This document shows positions 20,851-27,313 of a stretch of 27,313 nucleotides of DNA, one piece after another; the stretch's first letter is position 1, and every line of letters starts with the position of its first letter. The stretch spans positions 1 through 27,313 of the forward strand of contig JAGVSV010000317.1 in NCBI GenBank assembly GCA_019137115.1. Reading direction: 5' to 3'. Below the pieces are notes generated by a model, which was not told the DNA's origin, searched no databases, and was given only the letters and a program-made list of their open reading frames with translations. This stretch comes from Bacillota bacterium (GTDB taxonomy: Bacteria > Bacillota > Clostridia > Christensenellales > Aristaeellaceae). The position numbers and the translations under genes are program-made.

Positions 20851-22458
20851 GTGTTCGGAAAACGATCCAGACGCAGGCAAGCGCGGCAAGCCGCTGTGCC
20901 CCGCCGCGCGCGTTTCCGCGAGGACAATGAAGCGGCTTGCATGGACCCTGTGCTCGCCGACCCGTGGACAACCACCGCGCCCGACGCGTGGCAGGAGTGG
21001 CAGGTCGCGCCTGCTGCAGTATGGGAAGAAGCCGCGCCCGTGCCCAGGACGCGCAACGGCCTGTGGTTCGTCGTCATTCTGGTTTGCCTGGGGCTGCTGG
21101 GGGCGATGGCCTATGTCGTGTTTGACGCCTACCAGCCCAACGCGGCATTCGAGCTAAAGCTGGACTGGATGGCCCGCGACACCTTCTATGACGGCACGTT
21201 TGTGGACGGCGTGCACGTGGGCGGCATGACGATGGCCCAGGCCGAGCAGGCGGTCGCCGCCGGCGGCGCAAATCCGGACCAGGCGCTGGACCTGACCGTG
21301 CAGATTGACAGGGAGCAGCTGCGCATCACCAACGCACAAATCCCCTTTGAACGCAACACCAGGGCGGTGCTGGAGCGCGCCTATGCCATCGGCCGCCAAG
21401 GTTTTTCCTGGATGATCGCCTCCGGGCGCACGCCGTTTGAAACCCGCTTTCAGCACACCCAGCAGACATTGCGCCAGCAGGCGCAGTTCACCACCGAGGT
21501 CACCTACGATGCCGCACAGGTACGCGCCCTGGCTGACACCATCGCGGCGGAGCGCACCAAAAGTCCGGTCAACGCCATCATCGCGTCGTTTGACTTTGCC
21601 ACGCGCAACTTCACCGTCACTCAGGATGTGCAGGGCGCCATGCTCAGCGCCGACATCCTGTATGCCCGGTTGAAGGGCGCCCTGGACACGGGGGAATACC
21701 GCAGCACCATCCAGATGGAAACCACCCCCGTGATGCCCACCGTAACCAGCGTGGAGCTCAAGAATGGCTTCGCGCGGCTGGCGGCGTTTTCCACCAGCAC
21801 CACCTCGGATGAAAAGCGCAACACCAACATCCGCCTGGCCGCGCAGGCCATCAGCGGCGCCACCGTCATGCCGGGGGAAACCTTCTCCTTTAACGACCGC
21901 GTGGGCGAGCGCACCGCGCAGAAGGGCTATCAGATGGCGCCCGCCATCGCCGGTGGCACCACGTTTGATGAGATCGGCGGCGGCGTGTGCCAGGTGTCCA
22001 GCACGCTGTTCAACGCGGCGGCGATGTCCGACATGACCATCGTCAACCGCTCGCCGCACGCCTGGCCCAGCAGCTACATCGACAAGGGGCTGGATGCCAC
22101 GGTCAACTGGCCTAACCTGGATTTTTCGTTCCGCAACAACCGCGAAACCCCGGTGTTTATCATCGCCGGGTACGCCAAGCGGAAGGTTACCGTGGAAATC
22201 TACGGCATGATCTCCGGCCCCGGCGAAACCGTGGCGCTGGACACCACGCTGATCTCCACCACCAAGCCGCCCGGCGAACCCACCTTACAGCAGAACACAT
22301 CGCTGCCGCCCGGCACGCAGCGGCTGCTCAAGCAGGCGCGCACCGGGTATGTGGTGGACACCTTCCGCGTGTACCTGCGCAACGGGCAGGAATACCGGCG
22401 CGAGAAGCTCTTCACCTCCAACTACAAGATGATCCCGCAGACCTTTGAATACAACTGA
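20851..22458 (+). CDS. VanW-family membrane-anchored cell-envelope protein
   Basis: A 535-residue protein with a basic, cytoplasmic N-terminal tail of about 70 residues, one membrane segment (LWFVVILVCLGLLGAMAYVV, about 70-92) and a large outside part. Residues about 120-300 look like the peptidoglycan-binding-like (PG_binding_4) region common in this family. The VanW domain (about 325-455) is clear: ATVMPGETFSFNDRVGER, AGGTTFDEIGGGVCQVSSTL, LDFSFRNN and VTVEIYG. VanW proteins are widespread in Bacillota without vancomycin resistance, and no vanHAX genes are present here. The start is GTG 20851 with GGGTGGGG upstream. Confidence 0.88.
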   Translation: MFGKRSRRRQARQAAVPRRARFREDNEAACMDPVLADPWTTTAPDAWQEWQVAPAAVWEEAAPVPRTRNGLWFVVILVCLGLLGAMAYVVFDAYQPNAAFELKLDWMARDTFYDGTFVDGVHVGGMTMAQAEQAVAAGGANPDQALDLTVQIDREQLRITNAQIPFERNTRAVLERAYAIGRQGFSWMIASGRTPFETRFQHTQQTLRQQAQFTTEVTYDAAQVRALADTIAAERTKSPVNAIIASFDFATRNFTVTQDVQGAMLSADILYARLKGALDTGEYRSTIQMETTPVMPTVTSVELKNGFARLAAFSTSTTSDEKRNTNIRLAAQAISGATVMPGETFSFNDRVGERTAQKGYQMAPAIAGGTTFDEIGGGVCQVSSTLFNAAAMSDMTIVNRSPHAWPSSYIDKGLDATVNWPNLDFSFRNNRETPVFIIAGYAKRKVTVEIYGMISGPGETVALDTTLISTTKPPGEPTLQQNTSLPPGTQRLLKQARTGYVVDTFRVYLRNGQEYRREKLFTSNYKMIPQTFEYN

Positions 22459-22471
22459 CAGAAAACAGGGC

Positions 22472-23167
22472 ATGCGCAAGGGCGACATCAGGAAAGCACA
22501 AATCCTGACCGTGGCCGAACGGCTGTTTTTGTCGCGCGGCTATCTGGCCACCACGCTTGCGGATATTCTGGACGAGGTGGGCTGCACCAAGGGCAGTTAT
22601 TATCATCACTTTGACAGCAAATATGCCGTACTGGACGCCATCGCCGCCCGCCGTGCTGACCGCGCGTTTGACGCGTACCGGCAGGGCAGCGCGGGGGATG
22701 GCCTGCACAAGTTAAACCGCCTGATGTACCACGCGCTGCCCTTCGGACGGGAACAGCGGGATTTCCTGGCGGTGTTGCTCGCGCTGGGCGACACGCCGGA
22801 GGGCACGCTGGTCGTGCGGCGGCTGATCGGCGTCCTCAGGCTCCGCTTCCTGCCCGAGCTTGAGCAGATACTCGCCGAAATGCGCGCGCAGGGCACCGCT
22901 TCCTATGGCAGCCTGCCCGTCCCGGAGCTGGTGTGGGATGCCGCCATGGCGTTTGTCGCCAACACGCTGCTGTCCATCGCCCGGGATGCGCCGCCCACGC
23001 CTGCCCAGCTGTTGCCGCGCCTGAACGCGCTGCGGTTCCTGTTGGAGCGGGTGCTGGACATTCCCTACGGCAGCGTAACGATAATCTCCCTGGAGGAATT
23101 CGCTGATACGCTCACCTATGCGGCCCGCAAAGCCGCCGCGTCGCGGCAGGAGGAACAGCAAGCCTGA
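22472..23167 (+). CDS. TetR-family transcriptional regulator
   Basis: A 231-residue regulator. The N-terminal helix-turn-helix reads ILTVAERLFLSRGYLATTL followed by DILDEVGCTKGSYYHHFDSK, a clear TetR pattern; the C-terminal ligand-binding half is not recognised. ATG 22472 is preferred because the homology starts there, although a TTG at 22445, overlapping the VanW-family gene, is in frame. The 13-nt gap suggests co-transcription with that gene. Its target is unknown; the VanW gene or the downstream ppdK promoter are nearby candidates. Confidence 0.88.
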   Translation: MRKGDIRKAQILTVAERLFLSRGYLATTLADILDEVGCTKGSYYHHFDSKYAVLDAIAARRADRAFDAYRQGSAGDGLHKLNRLMYHALPFGREQRDFLAVLLALGDTPEGTLVVRRLIGVLRLRFLPELEQILAEMRAQGTASYGSLPVPELVWDAAMAFVANTLLSIARDAPPTPAQLLPRLNALRFLLERVLDIPYGSVTIISLEEFADTLTYAARKAAASRQEEQQA

Positions 23168-23194
23168 AACGGGGCGAATCCCTTTTCCCGGCAA

Positions 23195-23223
23195 TTGCCA
23201 GACAAATATGGGTATAGTATAAT
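23195..23223 (+). promoter_or_regulatory. Near-consensus promoter of ppdK
   Basis: TTGCCA (23195-23200), a 17-bp spacer and a perfect TATAAT (23218-23223) predict a start near 23230 and a leader of about 70 nt before ppdK. Confidence 0.75.
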
Positions 23224-23226
23224 GTC

Positions 23227-23241
23227 ATGAAAACGCTTGCG
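23227..23241 (+). promoter_or_regulatory. Candidate cre (CcpA) site at the ppdK transcription start
   Basis: ATGAAAACGCTTGCG matches the cre consensus WTGNAANCGNWNNCW except at the last position and spans the predicted transcription start, a usual place for repression. Binding is inferred; part of the site is also the left arm of the leader hairpin at 23232-23255. Confidence 0.4.
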
Positions 23242-23255
23242 GATTTTCAAGCGTT
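23232..23255 (+). promoter_or_regulatory. Leader hairpin at the 5' end of the ppdK transcript
   Basis: AACGCTTG (23232-23239) and CAAGCGTT (23248-23255) form an 8-bp stem with an 8-nt loop, starting about two bases from the predicted transcript end. There is no following T tract beyond CTTTG, so it could be an mRNA-stabilising stem or an operator and not a terminator. Confidence 0.35.
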
Positions 23256-23302
23256 CTTTGTGTGAGTTTGTAATCACGAAACGTGAAGGAGGAATACCCA
23301 CG

Positions 23303-25936
<2,634 letters not shown>

Positions 25937-25937
25937 G

Positions 25938-25997
25938 CATAAGTAGACAAAAGCATCCCCCGGAAACCATAAGTAGACAAAAGCATCCCCCGGAAAC
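25938..25997 (+). repeat. Perfect 30-bp tandem duplication before the ppdK/malQ terminator
   Basis: Copy 1 is 25938-25967 and copy 2 is 25968-25997, identical over 30 bp with mismatches immediately outside. The unit contains the left arm of the terminator hairpin, so one extra copy of that arm lies upstream of the working hairpin. Confidence 0.95.
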
Positions 25998-26021
25998 GTT
26001 TTCCGGGGGATGCCGCTTTTT
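25983..26021. terminator. Strong bidirectional terminator between ppdK and malQ
   Basis: A perfect 14-bp stem (25983-25996 with 26000-26013) and a 3-nt loop are followed by CGCTTTTT on the plus strand. On the minus strand the stem is followed by TTTT (complement of 25979-25982). It lies between the convergent ppdK and malQ genes. The additional arm copy at 25953-25966 could compete for pairing. Confidence 0.9.
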
Positions 26022-26035
26022 GGGATGATGTTGGA

Positions 26036-26677
26036 TTATCTTGCCGTACGACTGGCTTTGCGGTTCAGTGCCAGTAGGCGGTCGGCAACCTCCTGATTGA
26101 GCGCGCCGTCCTGCATGCGCCACAGCCAGTTGCCGCCCAGCGTGCCAGGCGTGTTCATGCGGGCGCTGGCCGGCAGACGCAGCACGTCCTGCATGGGCAC
26201 GATGGCGCGCCGCGCGCGGCTTAGGAACACCGCCTCCGTCATCTTGTCACTGATGTGGTCGCCATCGCGCATGCCCAGCACGTGCCAGGCACGGCCATGT
26301 TCGTGGCCGGGCGCCGCCTCCCACCAGCCCAGGGCGGTGTTGTTGTCATGCGTGCCGGTGTAGTACACGCTGTTGCCGCTTACGTGCCAGGGCAGGTGCA
26401 CATTGTCATCCCCACCGGAAAACGCAAAGCCCAGCACCTTCATGCCGGGATAGCCCACGAACTTGAGCAGCTTGCGCACCCGGTCGTTGACCGCGCCCAG
26501 GTCCTCGGCAATGATGCCCAGGTCAGGCAGCGTTTTTTTGACTCGCTCAAAGAAATGGCGGGCGGGGCCGATGCGCCACGCGCCCCACCGCGCGGTGGCC
26601 GCGCCGCTGCGCACCGCGTAGAAGTTGGCAAAGCCGATGAAATGGTCCACCCGGATCAAATCAAAGTAGTCGCCCAT
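26036..26677 (-). CDS. malQ: 4-alpha-glucanotransferase (amylomaltase), C-terminal fragment after a frameshift
   Basis: This frame gives the C-terminal 213 residues of a GH77 amylomaltase, which transfers alpha-1,4-glucan segments between maltodextrins in the cytoplasm. The catalytic residues of the family are visible: the nucleophile Asp in IRVDHF, the acid/base Glu in IIAEDLG, and the Asp of GTHDNNT. KVLGFAFSG and the C-terminal LGGNWLWRM also fit. The ATG at 26677 is internal to the family domain, not a natural start, and has no convincing ribosome binding site. The upstream half is at 26656-27313; a 104-bp tandem duplication between them shifts the frame by 2. Deleting one copy would rejoin the gene. 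Confidence 0.88.
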   Translation of the reverse strand: MGDYFDLIRVDHFIGFANFYAVRSGAATARWGAWRIGPARHFFERVKKTLPDLGIIAEDLGAVNDRVRKLLKFVGYPGMKVLGFAFSGGDDNVHLPWHVSGNSVYYTGTHDNNTALGWWEAAPGHEHGRAWHVLGMRDGDHISDKMTEAVFLSRARRAIVPMQDVLRLPASARMNTPGTLGGNWLWRMQDGALNQEVADRLLALNRKASRTAR

Positions 26678-26855
26678 CGCGCGCAGCCGCCGCAGCCACC
26701 AGGCATAGCCGGTGGCCCGGTGCGCCTTCCATTTGTACAGCGGGTTTCCCCCACCCGGATCAAATCAAAGTAGTCGCCCATCGCGCGCAGCCGCCGCAGC
26801 CACCAGGCATAGCCGGTGGCCCGGTGCGCCTTCCATTTGTACAGCGGGTTTCCCC
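26647..26855. repeat. 104-bp direct tandem duplication inside malQ
   Basis: Positions 26647-26750 and 26751-26854 are identical, with one more shared base at 26855. The period of 104 is not a multiple of three. Because the copies are perfect, the duplication is very recent or an assembly artefact. Confidence 0.96.
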
Positions 26856-27313
26856 ACAGCTGGCCATCAGCCGAGAAATAGTCCGGCGGCACGCCCGCCA
26901 CACGCGTGGGCCGTCGGTTCACGTCCAGCTCAAAGCATTCGGGGTTGGCCCAGGTATCCGCCGAGTCCATCGCGACATAGATGGGCATATCGCCAAACAG
27001 CTGGATGCCCTTGCCGTTGGCATAGGCTTTCAGCGCCGCCCACTGTTTGAAGAACAGGTACTGGGTGAACACGTGGAAATCGATCTCGTCCGCGAACTGC
27101 GCCGTATAAAACGCCATGGCGTCCGGATGGCGCTTCCTCAGGCTCTCATCCGGCCAGTCCATCCACGAAATGTTGTTGTAGTGCTTTTTGATCGCGCGGA
27201 ACAGCGCATAATCGTCCAGCCAGTGCGCTTGCTCCCTGCGGAACGCCTCCTGCGCTTCCTTGACCTTTTCCCGTGCGTGCCGGTAGGTGACGCGTAGCGC
27301 CTCGTCCTTGTAG
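26656..27313 (-). CDS. malQ: 4-alpha-glucanotransferase (amylomaltase), N-terminal side fragment, cut by the window end
   Basis: The frame is open to the window edge (it reads back through AIKKHYNNISWMDWPDESLR and beyond), so the real start lies outside. Family segments are FHVFTQYLFFKQWAALKAYA, LFGDMPIYVAMDSADTW, and AGVPPDYFSADGQLWGNPLY, ending with MGDYFDLIRV. From about 26750 down to the stop at 26656 the residues (GETRCTNGRR onward) are out of frame, produced by the 104-bp duplication. As it stands the product would lack all three catalytic residues, which lie in the other fragment. Removal of one repeat unit would restore a normal GH77 enzyme. Confidence 0.87.
   Translation of the reverse strand, partial: YKDEALRVTYRHAREKVKEAQEAFRREQAHWLDDYALFRAIKKHYNNISWMDWPDESLRKRHPDAMAFYTAQFADEIDFHVFTQYLFFKQWAALKAYANGKGIQLFGDMPIYVAMDSADTWANPECFELDVNRRPTRVAGVPPDYFSADGQLWGNPLYKWKAHRATGYAWWLRRLRAMGDYFDLIRVGETRCTNGRRTGPPAMPGGCGGCARWATTLI

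Noticed and set aside
20851..22458. Vancomycin resistance determinant
   Set aside because: VanW-domain proteins are common without resistance, and no vanH, vanA or vanX genes are present.
26656..26750. Novel C-terminal tail of the upstream malQ fragment
   Set aside because: The residues are an out-of-frame reading of the second copy of the duplicated malQ segment.

Overview
The window is GC-rich, gene-dense DNA with strong AGGAGG-type ribosome binding sites. It encodes an HPr kinase/phosphorylase, a PPi-type pyruvate phosphate dikinase, a VanW-family protein and a C39-like secreted peptidase. Together these point to a Bacillota, probably an anaerobic Clostridia lineage and probably uncultured; this is inference from gene families, with no marker phylogeny. 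There are no rRNA or tRNA genes, CRISPR arrays, insertion sequences or phage genes. Almost every base is assigned, and no gene-free stretch exceeds 300 bp.

Layout. (1) 1-1603: the 3' end of a LarA-like (DUF2088) gene faces a D-2-hydroxyacid dehydrogenase gene broken by an internal deletion. (2) 1709-7167: an M28 peptidase, then hprK, a ROK glucokinase and asnS in a tight cluster behind a near-consensus promoter, then a secreted C39-like peptidase, ending at a strong terminator. (3) 7182-17399: a carbohydrate locus. A tandem-domain class II aldolase-like gene on the minus strand diverges from an eight-gene plus-strand operon: TIM-barrel isomerase, sulfatase-fold hydrolase, two Gfo/Idh/MocA oxidoreductases, a Cys-type sulfatase, a solute-binding protein and two ABC permeases. 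(4) 17421-20727: a DUF1349 protein, a GlsB/YeaQ-type membrane protein, a GT-C-like membrane protein and a THUMP-type RNA methyltransferase. (5) 20851-25936: a VanW-family protein, a TetR-family regulator and ppdK. (6) 26036-27313: malQ (amylomaltase), frameshifted by a 104-bp tandem duplication and cut by the window end.

How it may work together. The central operon reads as uptake and cytoplasmic breakdown of a sulfated (or otherwise esterified) sugar or cyclitol. An ABC importer without its own ATPase brings it in, two hydrolases without signal peptides remove ester groups, and two NAD(P)-dependent oxidoreductases plus an isomerase/epimerase rework the ring; the divergent aldolase-like protein may cleave the product. 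One hydrolase has the normal Cys sulfatase motif. The other has Thr at the nucleophile position and probably is not a formylglycine sulfatase. Near-consensus CcpA (cre-like) sites overlap the operon promoter and the ppdK start region, which fits with the presence of hprK. The substrate cannot be read from the sequence.

Three local rearrangements (a deletion of roughly 113 bp, a 104-bp duplication and a 30-bp duplication) may be real mutations or assembly errors.
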